This document shows, one piece after another, positions 34,615-45,403 of a DNA stretch of 64,000 nt. How positions within the stretch are numbered: position 1 is the first letter of the stretch; each line of letters opens with the position of its first letter. Source of the DNA: Thioalkalivibrio thiocyanodenitrificans ARhD 1 (GTDB lineage: Bacteria; Pseudomonadota; Gammaproteobacteria; Ectothiorhodospirales; Ectothiorhodospiraceae); the NCBI RefSeq assembly GCF_000378965.1, contig NZ_KB900536.1, forward strand, positions 127,001 to 191,000. Reading direction: 5' to 3'. The notes beneath the pieces were generated by a model. The model searched no databases, was not told the DNA's origin, and saw only the letters and a program-made list of their open reading frames with translations. A program made the position numbers and the translations under genes.

Positions 34615-37308
34615 ATGGCCATCGCCTCCCCCATCGACGACCAGACCCCCCATGACTGGGTCCCCCTGCCGGACGCGGTGGCCCATCCCCTGGACTGGGA
34701 ATACCACGACCGGCGCCTGCGCGACCATGCCGCCGACGTCGCCACCTACAGCGATTTCCTGGAAGCGACGCGGCGAACACTTGAGGCCGGCTTCCGTTCC
34801 GGGGTCAGCGTGGTGGAACTGGTGCACGGCCGGGCCGCCATTGTCGACCGGCTGCTGGGGCTGGCCTGGGACGGATTCGGCCTGGGCCGCCATCCGAAGC
34901 TGGCCCTGGTGGCGGTGGGCGGCTACGGCCGCGGCGAGCTTCACCCCGGCTCCGACGTGGACCTGCTGCTGCTGTGCGACACCGAACTCACGGAGGATTG
35001 CGGAGATGATATCGGGCGATTCCTCACCTTCCTCTGGGACATCGGCCTGGACGTGGGCCACAGCGTGCGCAGCCTGGACGAATGCATGCAGGAGGCGCGC
35101 CGGGACATCACCGTGGCCACGAATCTCATGGAGGCCCGCCTGCTGGCCGGAGACGAGACCCTCATGGACCGGCTGGAGCAGTCCATGTCACCCGCCCGGC
35201 TGTGGGCAAGCAACGAGTATTTCTTTGCCAAGCTGAGCGAGCAGGATGCCCGTCACCACCGTTACGGCGACACCGCCTACCGGCTCGAACCCAATCTCAA
35301 GGAAAGCCCCGGGGGGCTGCGCGATATCCAGATGATCGGCTGGGTGACGCACCGCCACTTCGGCGGCAGCAGCCTGCACGAACTGGTGGAGCACCATTTC
35401 CTCAACGAGGAGGAATACCGGGATCTGATCGACGGCCAGACCTTCCTGTGGCGCGTGCGCTTCGCCCTGCACACGCTCACGGGGCGAAGGGAAGACCGTC
35501 TCCTGTTCGACCACCAGCGATCCCTGGCCGACCAGCTGGGATTCACCGACCAGAACCACAACCTGGCCGTGGAACAGTTCATGCAGCAGTACTTCCGCAC
35601 GGTCATGGAGCTCGAGCGGCTCAACGAGATCCTGCTGCAGCATTTCAAGGAGGCCATGCTGCCCGATGACGGGGATGACACCCCGGCGCCGATCAACCGC
35701 CGCTTCCAGGCCCGGCACGGCTATCTGGAAACGGTGGACGACCGGGTCTTCCTGCGCCATCCCCCCGCCCTCCTGGAGCTCTTTCTCCTGCTGGAGCAGC
35801 ACCCGGAGCTCAAGGGGGTACGCGCCTCCACCATCCGCCAGATCCGCACCCACCGCTCCCTGATCGACGAGGATTTCCGCTCAAGGCCGGCCTGCCGCAG
35901 CCTGTTCATGGAGATCCTGCGCCAGCCCCGGGGCGTCACGAACCAGCTGCGGCGCATGAACCGTTACGGGATCCTGGCCGCGTACCTGCCGGCATTCGGC
36001 ATGATCGTCGGACGCATGCAGTACGACCTGTTCCACGCGTTCACGGTGGACGAGCACACCCTGTTCGTGGTGCGCAACCTGCGCCGCTTCGCCGTGCCCG
36101 AACTGGCCGACGAGCTGCCCCATTGCAACCACGTCTTCAAGGGCATCCCCAAGCCGGAACTGCTGTATCTGGCGGGCCTGTTCCACGACATCGCCAAGGG
36201 GCGCGGCGGGGACCATTCCGAGCTCGGGGCGGGAGAGGCCAGGGAATTCTGCCTGCAGCACGGACTTTCCCGCTACGACGCGAACCTCGTGTCCTGGCTG
36301 GTGCGCGTTCACCTGCTGATGTCCCTGACCGCGCAGCGCCGGGACATCTCCGACCCGGACGTCGTGCTGGAGTTTGCCACCCAGGTGGGCAACAGCATGC
36401 GCCTGGATCACCTCTACCTGCTCACGGTGGCCGACATCCGGGGCACCAACCCGGATCACTGGAACTCATGGAAGGACTCGCTGCTGGCCACGCTGTACGG
36501 CGCCACTCAGCGCATGCTGCGCCGCGGCCTGGACAATCCCCTGGGCCAGGACGAACTGATGGGCGAGGTCCAGACCCAGGCCCTGGATCTGCTGCGCGGC
36601 GCGGGCGTCGACGAGGCCGCCTGCCTGGCGCTCTGGAAGGCGTTCGAGCCCGAGTATTTCCTGCGCCATTCCGCCGACGAGATCGCCTGGCACACCCGCG
36701 CGGTGCTGGAAGCGGACACCACGCCGCTGGTACGGGTGCGCCAGGAGACCGCCCGGGGCAGCACGGAGATCTTCGTCTACACGGATGACCATCCGCACCT
36801 GTTCGCCCTGACCACCACCGCACTGACCCAGCTGGGTCTGGACATCGTGGACGCGCGCATCATCACCACCCGCAACGGCAAGACCCTGGATACCTACCTG
36901 GTGCTGGAGGATGCCGGGCAGCCCGTGGACGGGGAGATGCGCATGGACGAGATTGCACAGACGCTGACGCGCCGCCTGGCCAACCCCGACCGCCCCCCCA
37001 CCGCCGTGGTGCGCGACACGCCCCGCCGCCTGCGCCACTTCAACGTGCCCACGCGCATAGAATTCGGCGAGAAGCTCTACTTCAACCGCACCGTGCTGGC
37101 CATCACCACCGGCGACCGTCCGGGACTTCTGTCACGCATCGGCACCACACTCACCCGCTGCGGAATCCGGGTGCACAACGCCAAGATCGCCACCGCCGGT
37201 GAACAGGCCGACGACGTGTTCTACATCACGGACCTGGAGGACCGGCCCGTCACGGACAGCGCGCGGCAGGCGGAGATCGAGAAGGCGTTGAGGGAAGCGC
37301 TTGAGTAA
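34615..37308 (+). CDS. glnD: Bifunctional uridylyltransferase/uridylyl-removing enzyme
   Basis: GlnD senses glutamine and adds or removes UMP on the PII proteins, setting nitrogen control. The 897-residue product has the nucleotidyltransferase motif GGYGRGELHPGSDVDLLLL (about residues 102-120), an HD phosphohydrolase domain (AGLFHDIAKGRGGDHSELG, His 524) for UMP removal, and two C-terminal ACT domains (about 715-790 and 825-895) for glutamine binding. It starts eight bases after map. The next gene on this strand is dapC. Confidence 0.97.
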   Translation: MAIASPIDDQTPHDWVPLPDAVAHPLDWEYHDRRLRDHAADVATYSDFLEATRRTLEAGFRSGVSVVELVHGRAAIVDRLLGLAWDGFGLGRHPKLALVAVGGYGRGELHPGSDVDLLLLCDTELTEDCGDDIGRFLTFLWDIGLDVGHSVRSLDECMQEARRDITVATNLMEARLLAGDETLMDRLEQSMSPARLWASNEYFFAKLSEQDARHHRYGDTAYRLEPNLKESPGGLRDIQMIGWVTHRHFGGSSLHELVEHHFLNEEEYRDLIDGQTFLWRVRFALHTLTGRREDRLLFDHQRSLADQLGFTDQNHNLAVEQFMQQYFRTVMELERLNEILLQHFKEAMLPDDGDDTPAPINRRFQARHGYLETVDDRVFLRHPPALLELFLLLEQHPELKGVRASTIRQIRTHRSLIDEDFRSRPACRSLFMEILRQPRGVTNQLRRMNRYGILAAYLPAFGMIVGRMQYDLFHAFTVDEHTLFVVRNLRRFAVPELADELPHCNHVFKGIPKPELLYLAGLFHDIAKGRGGDHSELGAGEAREFCLQHGLSRYDANLVSWLVRVHLLMSLTAQRRDISDPDVVLEFATQVGNSMRLDHLYLLTVADIRGTNPDHWNSWKDSLLATLYGATQRMLRRGLDNPLGQDELMGEVQTQALDLLRGAGVDEAACLALWKAFEPEYFLRHSADEIAWHTRAVLEADTTPLVRVRQETARGSTEIFVYTDDHPHLFALTTTALTQLGLDIVDARIITTRNGKTLDTYLVLEDAGQPVDGEMRMDEIAQTLTRRLANPDRPPTAVVRDTPRRLRHFNVPTRIEFGEKLYFNRTVLAITTGDRPGLLSRIGTTLTRCGIRVHNAKIATAGEQADDVFYITDLEDRPVTDSARQAEIEKALREALE

Positions 37309-37365
37309 GTACGAAGTGAGAATCGGGAAGTGGGAAGTGGGAAGTGGGAAGTGGGAAGTGGAAAG
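37309..37365. repeat. Tandem 7-base array (GGGAAGT) directly after glnD
   Basis: Immediately after the glnD stop codon come a degenerate start (GTACGAAGTGAG) and then five near-perfect copies of GGGAAGT. Only a short inverted remnant is seen (CACTTTC near 37371-37377). The word is the same as in the arrays at 11503 and 12680, but here the second arm is largely missing. Confidence 0.8.
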
Positions 37366-37418
37366 TTAGCCACTTTCACGCGACATGCCGAATCAGGCTT
37401 GCATCTTGTATCTTGTCT

Positions 37419-37793
37419 CTAGGGAGCTTCCATAAGCTCCAATGCATTGCCGTCCGGATCCCGCACGAATACGGCGGACCGGCCCGACCGGCTCCGGGTA
37501 TAGGTTATGCCCGCCGCCTCCAGGCGCTGACAGATCCTGTCGAGCCCGGCGACCAGCAGGGCCACGTGCCGGTCACGGCCGCCATGTTCCGGACGGCCTT
37601 CGACGGGATCCGGGTTCGGCAGTTCCAGCAGGTGGATCTGCTGCCCGCCCGCCTCCAGCCAGGCGCCGGGGAACGGCAGATCGGGACGGTCGAGCACCGG
37701 CATGTCCAGCACATCCCGGTAGAAGTCCAGCGAGCGCTGCGTGTCGGCGACCAGGAGACTCGCATGGTGGAGACCGCGAAACTGCCCGCTCAT
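37419..37793 (-). CDS. VOC (glyoxalase/bleomycin resistance) family protein
   Basis: The 124-residue product is a two-module vicinal oxygen chelate domain. It begins FRGLHHASLLVADTQRSLDFY, with the first metal-type His in LHHASL. It continues with HVALLVAGLDRICQRLEAAG (second module) and FVRDPDGNALELME, whose Glu is the usual last ligand. Substrate unknown; glyoxalase I proper is less likely because specific residues cannot be confirmed by eye. The start overlaps the stop of the upstream flavin-type protein by four bases, so the two form a small operon. Confidence 0.88.
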   Translation of the reverse strand: MSGQFRGLHHASLLVADTQRSLDFYRDVLDMPVLDRPDLPFPGAWLEAGGQQIHLLELPNPDPVEGRPEHGGRDRHVALLVAGLDRICQRLEAAGITYTRSRSGRSAVFVRDPDGNALELMEAP

Positions 37794-38353
37794 GGCTCCG
37801 GCTCGGCCTCGAGCCCCGGCGCCGGCAGCCCGTCGATGCTCACGTGGTTCCTGAGCCGCTGATACGCCACGACCCCTTCGGGCCCCCTGCGACGGGCCCA
37901 GGCCTCCAGCGCGTCGCGCTGTCCCACCATGTTCATCTCCGGCACGCCGAATCCGCACGACGTCTGCGTGTGGCGCACGTCCACCCGCACGATCTGACGA
38001 ATACCCGGAAAATCCGGGAATTGCCGCACCAATCCGGCCCAGTCCGGATCTCCCGGGCGCACCACCCGCCCCTGTCCGTACAGGCGCACGATGCCCGGGG
38101 CGCCCTCGAAGGCGCAGAACATCAGGGTGATCCGTCCGTTCTCCTTCAGGTGGGCGGCGGTCTCGTTGCCGCTGCCGGTCAGATCCAGATAGGCCACCGC
38201 GTTGGGGCTGAGCATCCGGAAGCTGTCCAGACCCTTGGGCGAGAGGTTCACATGCCCGTTGTCGGCGCGCGGCGCGGTGGCCACGAAGTAGACGGGTTGC
38301 GCCCGGATGAACGTGGCCTGCGCCGGGGTGATGAAGTTGAGGATCTTGCCCAT
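37790..38353 (-). CDS. Pyridoxamine 5'-phosphate oxidase-like (FMN-binding split barrel) protein
   Basis: The 187-residue product (MGKILNFITPAQATFIRAQP) resembles the PNPOx-like family found next to housekeeping genes. It has YFVATAPRADNGHVNLSPKG, LDLTGSGNETAAHLKENGRI and MFCAFEGAPGIVRLYGQGRV, the pattern of an FMN split barrel. The start is ATG at 38353 with GGAG upstream; a GTG two codons earlier is too close to that site. The C-terminal region has NHVSIDGLPAPGLEAEPEP. The substrate is unknown; it is not the vitamin B6 enzyme PdxH by size and sequence. Confidence 0.82.
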   Translation of the reverse strand: MGKILNFITPAQATFIRAQPVYFVATAPRADNGHVNLSPKGLDSFRMLSPNAVAYLDLTGSGNETAAHLKENGRITLMFCAFEGAPGIVRLYGQGRVVRPGDPDWAGLVRQFPDFPGIRQIVRVDVRHTQTSCGFGVPEMNMVGQRDALEAWARRRGPEGVVAYQRLRNHVSIDGLPAPGLEAEPEP

Positions 38354-38428
38354 GGACACTCCGTTGAAGGGCTATGCCAGGCTACCAGCATACCGTTGCA
38401 GGCGCTGGAAACGCGACAGCCTCTGCAC

Positions 38429-38457
38429 CTGCAAGGCCTTTCCCCTTCACGTATAAT
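38429..38457 (+). promoter_or_regulatory. Promoter for dapC
   Basis: A perfect -10 TATAAT lies at 38452-38457. The -35 region is weak (CTGCAA at 38429-38434, 17-base spacing). The predicted start near 38464 leaves about 28 bases before the dapC ATG. The fit to an ordinary housekeeping promoter is good at -10 only. Confidence 0.65.
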
Positions 38458-38492
38458 CGCCCTCTTCGCCGACGCCCCGAACCCGACCGCCC

Positions 38493-39689
38493 ATGAACCC
38501 CGACCTGGACCGCCTCCAGCCTTATCCGTTTCAGAAGCTTGCGGAACTCAAGGCCGGGATCACCCCGCCGGCGGACAGGGAGCATATCGCCCTGTCCATC
38601 GGCGAACCCGGGCACCCCGCGCCGGCATTCATCGCCGAGGCCCTGTCGAGCCACCTGCACGGCCTGGCGCGCTACCCGCTCACCCGGGGCGAAGACACCC
38701 TGCGTGAGGCCATCGCCGCCTGGACGGCGCGGCGTTTCGACCTGCCCGCGGATTCCCTGGATCCCGCCCGCCACGTGCTGCCGGTCAACGGCACCCGGGA
38801 GGCCCTGTTCGCACTGGCCCAGTGCGTGGTGGACCGTACAAGCCGCCCGCTGGTGGTGATGCCGAATCCCTTCTACCAGATCTACGAGGGCGCTGCCCTG
38901 CTGGCGGGCGCGGAGCCCCATTATCTGAATCTCACCGCCCGGAACCGGTTTCTGCCGGATCTGGAGGCCGTGCCCGCATCGGTGTGGGCGCGTTGCCAGC
39001 TGTTGTACCTGTGCAGCCCGGGCAACCCGGGCGGGGCCGTCATGGACGAGGCCTCTCTGCGCCTTGCCATCGAGCTGGCCGAGCGTCACGACTTCGTCAT
39101 CGCCGCCGACGAGTGCTACTCGGAGATACACTTCCCGGGCAGCACACCGCCGCCGGGCCTGCTGGGGGCGGCGGCACGCATGGGCAACTCCGGCTACCGG
39201 CGCTGCGTGGTGTTCCACAGCCTGTCGAAACGCTCCAACGTGCCGGGCCTGCGTTCCGGATTCGTCGCCGGGGATGCCGGTATACTGGAGCGCTTCCACC
39301 TGTACCGCACCTACCACGGCTGCAGCATGGCCCCGCCCACCCAGGCCGCGAGCCGGGCCGCCTGGTCGGACGAGACCCACGTGGAGGAGAACCGCCGCCT
39401 GTACGCCCGCAAGTTCGACGCCATGCTGGAGATCCTGGGGGACGTGCTGAACGTGCAGCGCCCGGACGCGGGATTCTACCTGTGGCCCGAGACGCCGGTG
39501 GACGACGACCGCTTCGCCCGCGAGCTGTTCGCACGGGAGAACGTGACCGTGCTCCCCGGCAGCTATCTCTCCCGGAGCACGGACGGCGCAAACCCCGGCG
39601 CCCACCGGGTGCGCATGGCACTGGTGGCACCGCTGGATGAATGCATCGAGGCCGCCGGACGCATCCGGCGCTTCATGGAAACCCTTTGA
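38493..39689 (+). CDS. dapC: Succinyldiaminopimelate transaminase
   Basis: DapC transaminates N-succinyl-2-amino-6-ketopimelate in lysine and peptidoglycan precursor synthesis. The 398-residue class I/II aminotransferase has IALSIGEPGHPAPAFI, LPVNGTREALFALAQ, LYLCSPGNPGGAV, IAADECYSEIHF and the PLP lysine in FHSLSKRSNVPGLRSGF. It is followed by dapD, yffB and dapE, so three consecutive steps of the succinylase branch are encoded together. The gap to dapD is 30 bases. Confidence 0.96.
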   Translation: MNPDLDRLQPYPFQKLAELKAGITPPADREHIALSIGEPGHPAPAFIAEALSSHLHGLARYPLTRGEDTLREAIAAWTARRFDLPADSLDPARHVLPVNGTREALFALAQCVVDRTSRPLVVMPNPFYQIYEGAALLAGAEPHYLNLTARNRFLPDLEAVPASVWARCQLLYLCSPGNPGGAVMDEASLRLAIELAERHDFVIAADECYSEIHFPGSTPPPGLLGAAARMGNSGYRRCVVFHSLSKRSNVPGLRSGFVAGDAGILERFHLYRTYHGCSMAPPTQAASRAAWSDETHVEENRRLYARKFDAMLEILGDVLNVQRPDAGFYLWPETPVDDDRFARELFARENVTVLPGSYLSRSTDGANPGAHRVRMALVAPLDECIEAAGRIRRFMETL

Positions 39690-39719
39690 CCCATTGCGAG
39701 ACATGAACGGAGCCACACC

Positions 39720-40541
39720 ATGAGCAAGCTTCAGGAGATCATCAACGAGGCCTTTGACCGCCGCGCAGACATCACCCCGCGCAACGTGGAGACCCACGTG
39801 AAGGACGCGGTGCTGGAGGCCATCGACATGCTGGACCGGGGCACCGCCCGCGTGGCCGAGAAAAAGGACGGGGAGTGGATTGTCAACGACTGGCTCAAGA
39901 AGGCGGTGCTGCTGTCGTTCCGCATCCATGACAACCAGTTCATCAAGGGCGGTTTCACCAACTACTACGACAAGGTGCCCTCGAAGTGGGCCGACGCCAA
40001 CTCGCGGGACTTTCGTGAAGGCGGCGCCCGGGTGGTGCCACCGGCCACCGCCCGCAAGGGCTCCTACATCGCACCCGGCGTGGTGCTGATGCCCTCCTAC
40101 GTCAACATCGGCGCCTACGTGGACACCGGCACCATGGTGGACACCTGGGCCACCGTGGGTTCCTGTGCGCAGATCGGCAGGAACGTGCACCTCTCCGGGG
40201 GGGTGGGCATCGGCGGCGTCCTGGAACCGTTGCAGGCCGCGCCCACCATCATCGAGGACAACTGCTTCATCGGCGCCCGCTCGGAGATCGTGGAGGGCGT
40301 GATCGTCGAGGAAGGCTCCGTGATCTCCATGGGCGTGTACATCGGCCAGAGCACCCGCATCTACGATCGGGAGAAAGACGAGGTCCTCTACGGCCGCGTA
40401 CCCGCCGGCTCCGTGGTGGTCTCGGGCAACCTGCCGTCCAGGGACGGCAAGTACAGCCTGTACTGCGCCGTGATCGTAAAGAAGGTGGACGAGAAGACCC
40501 GCTCCAAGGTGGGCCTCAACGAACTGCTGCGGGATATCTGA
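39720..40541 (+). CDS. dapD: 2,3,4,5-tetrahydropyridine-2,6-dicarboxylate N-succinyltransferase
   Basis: DapD transfers succinyl from succinyl-CoA to tetrahydrodipicolinate. The 273-residue product has an N-terminal helical domain ([20 protein letters not shown]) and a hexapeptide-repeat beta helix ([40 protein letters not shown]). The C-terminus is [20 protein letters not shown]. Size and order (dapC-dapD) are typical. It is followed by an inverted GC-skewed repeat before yffB. Confidence 0.98.
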   Translation: MSKLQEIINEAFDRRADITPRNVETHVKDAVLEAIDMLDRGTARVAEKKDGEWIVNDWLKKAVLLSFRIHDNQFIKGGFTNYYDKVPSKWADANSRDFREGGARVVPPATARKGSYIAPGVVLMPSYVNIGAYVDTGTMVDTWATVGSCAQIGRNVHLSGGVGIGGVLEPLQAAPTIIEDNCFIGARSEIVEGVIVEEGSVISMGVYIGQSTRIYDREKDEVLYGRVPAGSVVVSGNLPSRDGKYSLYCAVIVKKVDEKTRSKVGLNELLRDI

Positions 40542-40545
40542 ATGG

Positions 40546-40638
40546 GCGTGAGGGGGGAGGCGTGAGAGGTAGGGGTTTTGGTCATTGCCCCCTCCCCCCT
40601 CCCCCCTCACGCCTTACCCCTCACCCCTCACCCCTTAC
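40546..40638. repeat. Inverted G-rich/C-rich array between dapD and yffB
   Basis: Bases 40546-40576 are G-rich (GCGTGAGGGGGGAGGCGTGA). Bases 40587-40638 are the C-rich counterpart (CCCCCTCCCCCCTCACGCC, then CCTCACCCCTCACCCC). It is the same two-arm plan as other gaps, with an irregular unit of 7-8 bases (CCCCTCA). It lies entirely within the 106-base gap and would be transcribed within the dap operon. Confidence 0.8.
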
Positions 40639-40647
40639 GGACAACCC

Positions 40648-42205
<1,558 letters not shown>

Positions 42206-42332
42206 GCCCTCGGGCGCCGCATTTGGGCGCGAGGTACGGCCGCCGGACCCCGGGCGTGTGTTACAAACAGGAGCCGGGGATGAACCATGCCCCGTGGACA
42301 ACCCGACACAACCCGCGAGGAGGACAAACCCG

Positions 42333-42476
42333 ATGACCCTGCAACTGAGCCTGGCCCCGCTGCTCGCCCTGATCGCCGGCATCCTGATCCTTGTGAAACC
42401 GCGGCTGCTCAATTACGTGGTGGCCATCTACCTGATCGCCATCGGGATCATCGGCCTGCTCAACATCCGCATTTGA
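42333..42476 (+). CDS. Small DUF3096-type membrane protein
   Basis: A 47-residue peptide (TLQLSLAPLLALIAGILILV, then KPRLLNYVVAIYLIAIGIIG) with two hydrophobic segments joined by a basic turn (KPR). This matches the DUF3096 family of tiny bacterial membrane proteins, whose function is unknown. It has an excellent ribosome site (GAGGAGG, ten bases upstream of the ATG), which argues that it is really translated. It ends 41 bases before the dehydratase gene. Confidence 0.85.
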   Translation: MTLQLSLAPLLALIAGILILVKPRLLNYVVAIYLIAIGIIGLLNIRI

Positions 42477-42517
42477 ACCGGGACGCACCCGGACTCACCG
42501 GACCCCGGATTTCATCC

Positions 42518-43477
42518 ATGCCCGCACCCGTGCTCGCCGACATCCGCGAAGCGGCCAGACGCATCCGGCCGCATGTGCATCGCACACCCGTATTCACCTG
42601 CACGAGTCTCGACCACTGGCTCGGTGCGCGCATACTGCTCAAGTGCGAGAACCTCCAGAAGGTCGGCGCCTTCAAGATCCGCGGCGCCACCAATGCCGTC
42701 TGCTCCCTCGGCGACGAAGAGGCCGCCCGGGGCGTGGCCACCCATTCCTCCGGAAACCACGGGCAGGCACTGGCGCTGGCCGCGCACACACGGGGCATCC
42801 CCGCTCACGTGGTCATGCCCCACGATGTGCCGGAGGTCAAGAAGGCGGCCGTGGCGGGCTACGGCGCCCGGGTGCGCTATTGCGAGCCGTCGGTACGGGC
42901 CCGGGAAGAGGCCCTGGCCGAGCTCGTTGCCGAAACCGGCGCCACGGTCATCCACCCCTACAACGACCACCGGATCATCGCCGGACAGGGCACCGCCGCC
43001 CTGGAACTGCTCGAGGATCACCCGGACCTGGATGCCATCATCGCGCCGGTGGGGGGCGGCGGCCTGCTGAGCGGCACGGCCATCGCGGCCCGCGCACTCA
43101 GCCCGGACATTCGCATTCTCGGGGCCGAACCGGCAGGTGCCGACGACGCCATCCGTTCACTGGCGGCGGGGCACATCATCCCCTGCGCACAGCCCCGGAC
43201 CGTGGCGGACGGCCTGCGCGGCACCCTGGGCAGTCTCACCTTCCCCGTCCTGCACGAGCACGTGGAGCGCATCCTGCCGGCGGGCGAGGCGGCCATCATC
43301 GAGGCCATGCGATTTGTCTGGGAACGCACCAAACTGATCATCGAACCCTCCGCCGCGGTGCCGGTTGCCGCACTGCGGGAATCACCGCGCACCTGCGCGG
43401 GGCTCAAGGTGGGCATCATCCTCTCCGGCGGAAACGTGGATCCGGACCACCTGCCCTGGTCACCGGAGAATCGCTGA
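42518..43477 (+). CDS. Threonine/serine dehydratase (fold type II PLP enzyme)
   Basis: The 319-residue product has the PLP lysine in KVGAFKIRGATNAV (about residue 54), THSSGNHGQALALAAHTRG, the phosphate loop VGGGGLLSG and the C-terminal GIILSGGNVDPDHL. This is the catabolic threonine dehydratase / serine racemase group. There is no C-terminal ACT domain, so it is unlikely to be the isoleucine-feedback enzyme IlvA. Whether it acts on L-threonine, L-serine or as a racemase cannot be read from sequence alone. Confidence 0.9.
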   Translation: MPAPVLADIREAARRIRPHVHRTPVFTCTSLDHWLGARILLKCENLQKVGAFKIRGATNAVCSLGDEEAARGVATHSSGNHGQALALAAHTRGIPAHVVMPHDVPEVKKAAVAGYGARVRYCEPSVRAREEALAELVAETGATVIHPYNDHRIIAGQGTAALELLEDHPDLDAIIAPVGGGGLLSGTAIAARALSPDIRILGAEPAGADDAIRSLAAGHIIPCAQPRTVADGLRGTLGSLTFPVLHEHVERILPAGEAAIIEAMRFVWERTKLIIEPSAAVPVAALRESPRTCAGLKVGIILSGGNVDPDHLPWSPENR

Positions 43478-43735
43478 CGCGGCGGGTTTCCTCCCCACCC
43501 TCGCAGCAGCGGATGGGCAGGCCCTCTGACTTATCCAGGGGACGGAATCCGAAGCGCACGGTTCAGCGCCCGTTCAGCTTGTCTGTGTGACGCTGGGGCG
43601 AGATTCCCGACTCACAGGCATCCGCTGGGGGGATCACCCCGGGGAACGGAGCCGGAGCCGCGAGGTCGGAACTTTTATGGGCCCGGGGCAGACGCCTGCC
43701 CCGCCACCACCCCGCCGTCCGAGGAGGATCCGCCC

Positions 43736-45274
43736 ATGAAGCGCCCCGCCAGGCCGCTGGCCGCCCTGCTCTTGGCACTCACGCTCGGTATGCTCCTGAC
43801 GGCGCCGAACGCCGCTGCCCTGGATGAGGAGCCCTTCACCGAAGGCGAGTTGGCGCAGATGCTGGCCCCCGTCGCCCTGTACCCGGACGCCCTGCTGTCG
43901 CAGATCCTCATGGCCGCCACCTACCCCCTGGAGGTGGTGGAAGCCGCGCGCTGGTCCCGTGACAACCCCGTTCTGGAGGGCAGGGCGGCGGTGGATGCGG
44001 TGGAGGATCGGGATTGGGATCCCAGCGTCAAGGCGCTGGTGGCCTTCCCCCGCGTACTGGCGCAGATGAACGAGGACCTGTCCTGGACCCGCAACGTGGG
44101 CGACGCGTTCCTGCTCCAGGAGGAGGACGTGGCCGCCATGATCCAGGAACTGCGGCACAAGGCCCACGAGGCGGGACAACTGCAACGCCAGGAACACATC
44201 CGCGTGGTTCGGGACCGCGAGGTCATCGTCATCGAGCCGGCCAATCCCCGCGTGGTGTACGTGCCCTACTACCGGCCCACGGTGGTCTACGGTGGCTGGT
44301 GGTGGCCCGCGTACGCACCGGTGTACTGGCATCCCCCCTACGGTCACACGTTCAGCGTCGGCATCACCTGGGTGAGCGGCGTCCCGGTGTCCCACGGGTT
44401 CTTTTTCAGCACCTTCAATTGGCATCACCGCCACGTGGTCGTCATCCGCCACTATGACCGGCACCGTCATGTGGGCAGCAAGGCACGTCCGGGCACGTAT
44501 CGCTGGCGTCATGACCCGTGGCACCGGCGCGGCGTGGCCTACAAGCACCGCTCCGTGCAGGAACGCTTCACCGGCCGGCATGGACAGGTCACCCGGGAAG
44601 CCCCCCGCACGGGGACCGGCAGCCGTTACTCGGGCCGGCCAACGTCCCCCTCATGGCAGCCGCGCGGCACACGGCGCGGCGGCGACACGTCGAGCCGAGG
44701 CACGGGTCCGCGTACCCGCTCCGACCGGCAGTCGCGCGGCAGCCCCGGCCCTGACACCCGCCGAGCCTGGCAGAACGAGGGTCGCGACGGCGCAAGAACC
44801 GGCCGGGGTCCCGCCACCACGGATCACACCACGCCCCGGCGCAACGCCGCGCCCCGTCTGCGGGACCGCTCCGGCCCCGAACAGCAGACCGGGACCCTCC
44901 GGCGCGAACTCCAGGACCGCCGTGCATGGACGGAACGGCACGGGGCCGGCCGCACTGGTGAGACACGGCCATCCCGCGGCGCACAGCGGCCCGATGTCGC
45001 CGTGCGGGACGGCCAGCACACGGAACGCGCCCGCGGCCGGCCTTCGGACCAGATCGGCCGGGATGCCCGCACCTGGCGCAGCCAGCGGGGTGATGCCACC
45101 CACCAGGGGACACCGCGCGCCGGAGGCAGTCGCGGTGCCTGGCAGGCCGACGGCTCCCACCGCCCGGGACGCGCCGAGGGGCGCGGCAGCAGCCGGTCCC
45201 AGACCTGGACCCGCCAGGGGCCCCGGGCGGGCGGCGGCAACCGGGGCGAGCAGCGCGGCGGTTTCTCCCGCTGA
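43736..45274 (+). CDS. DUF3300 family secreted protein with Arg/Gly-rich tail
   Basis: The 512-residue precursor has a signal peptide (LAALLLALTLGMLLTAPNAAA). The conserved DUF3300 domain spans about residues 38-215: APVALYPDALLSQILMAATY, WDPSVKALVAFPRVLAQM and VVYVPYYRPTVVYGGWWWP. From about residue 245 the protein becomes a low-complexity stretch dominated by Arg, Gly, Ser, Thr and Gln, with Trp at intervals. The domain's function is unknown; it is usually envelope-located. The ribosome site is GAGGAGG. The tail could bind nucleic acid or an anionic cell-surface polymer, but that is guesswork. Confidence 0.85.
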   Translation: MKRPARPLAALLLALTLGMLLTAPNAAALDEEPFTEGELAQMLAPVALYPDALLSQILMAATYPLEVVEAARWSRDNPVLEGRAAVDAVEDRDWDPSVKALVAFPRVLAQMNEDLSWTRNVGDAFLLQEEDVAAMIQELRHKAHEAGQLQRQEHIRVVRDREVIVIEPANPRVVYVPYYRPTVVYGGWWWPAYAPVYWHPPYGHTFSVGITWVSGVPVSHGFFFSTFNWHHRHVVVIRHYDRHRHVGSKARPGTYRWRHDPWHRRGVAYKHRSVQERFTGRHGQVTREAPRTGTGSRYSGRPTSPSWQPRGTRRGGDTSSRGTGPRTRSDRQSRGSPGPDTRRAWQNEGRDGARTGRGPATTDHTTPRRNAAPRLRDRSGPEQQTGTLRRELQDRRAWTERHGAGRTGETRPSRGAQRPDVAVRDGQHTERARGRPSDQIGRDARTWRSQRGDATHQGTPRAGGSRGAWQADGSHRPGRAEGRGSSRSQTWTRQGPRAGGGNRGEQRGGFSR

Positions 45275-45403
45275 GCCGACCGGCCCGGCGACGGGAACCG
45301 CCGGGCGTTGCCAGACGGGCCCCCGCATGGCAGAGTCTGCGCCGGCCCGGAGGGCCCTTGACGACCCTCGGACATTTCGCAACCGCGCCATGGATCCCGA
45401 CTT

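Noticed and set aside
38382-40610. A 742-codon open frame opposite dapC-dapD
   Set aside because: It spans two well-identified genes and the dapC promoter; the His/Gly/Val-rich composition is typical of an antisense frame.
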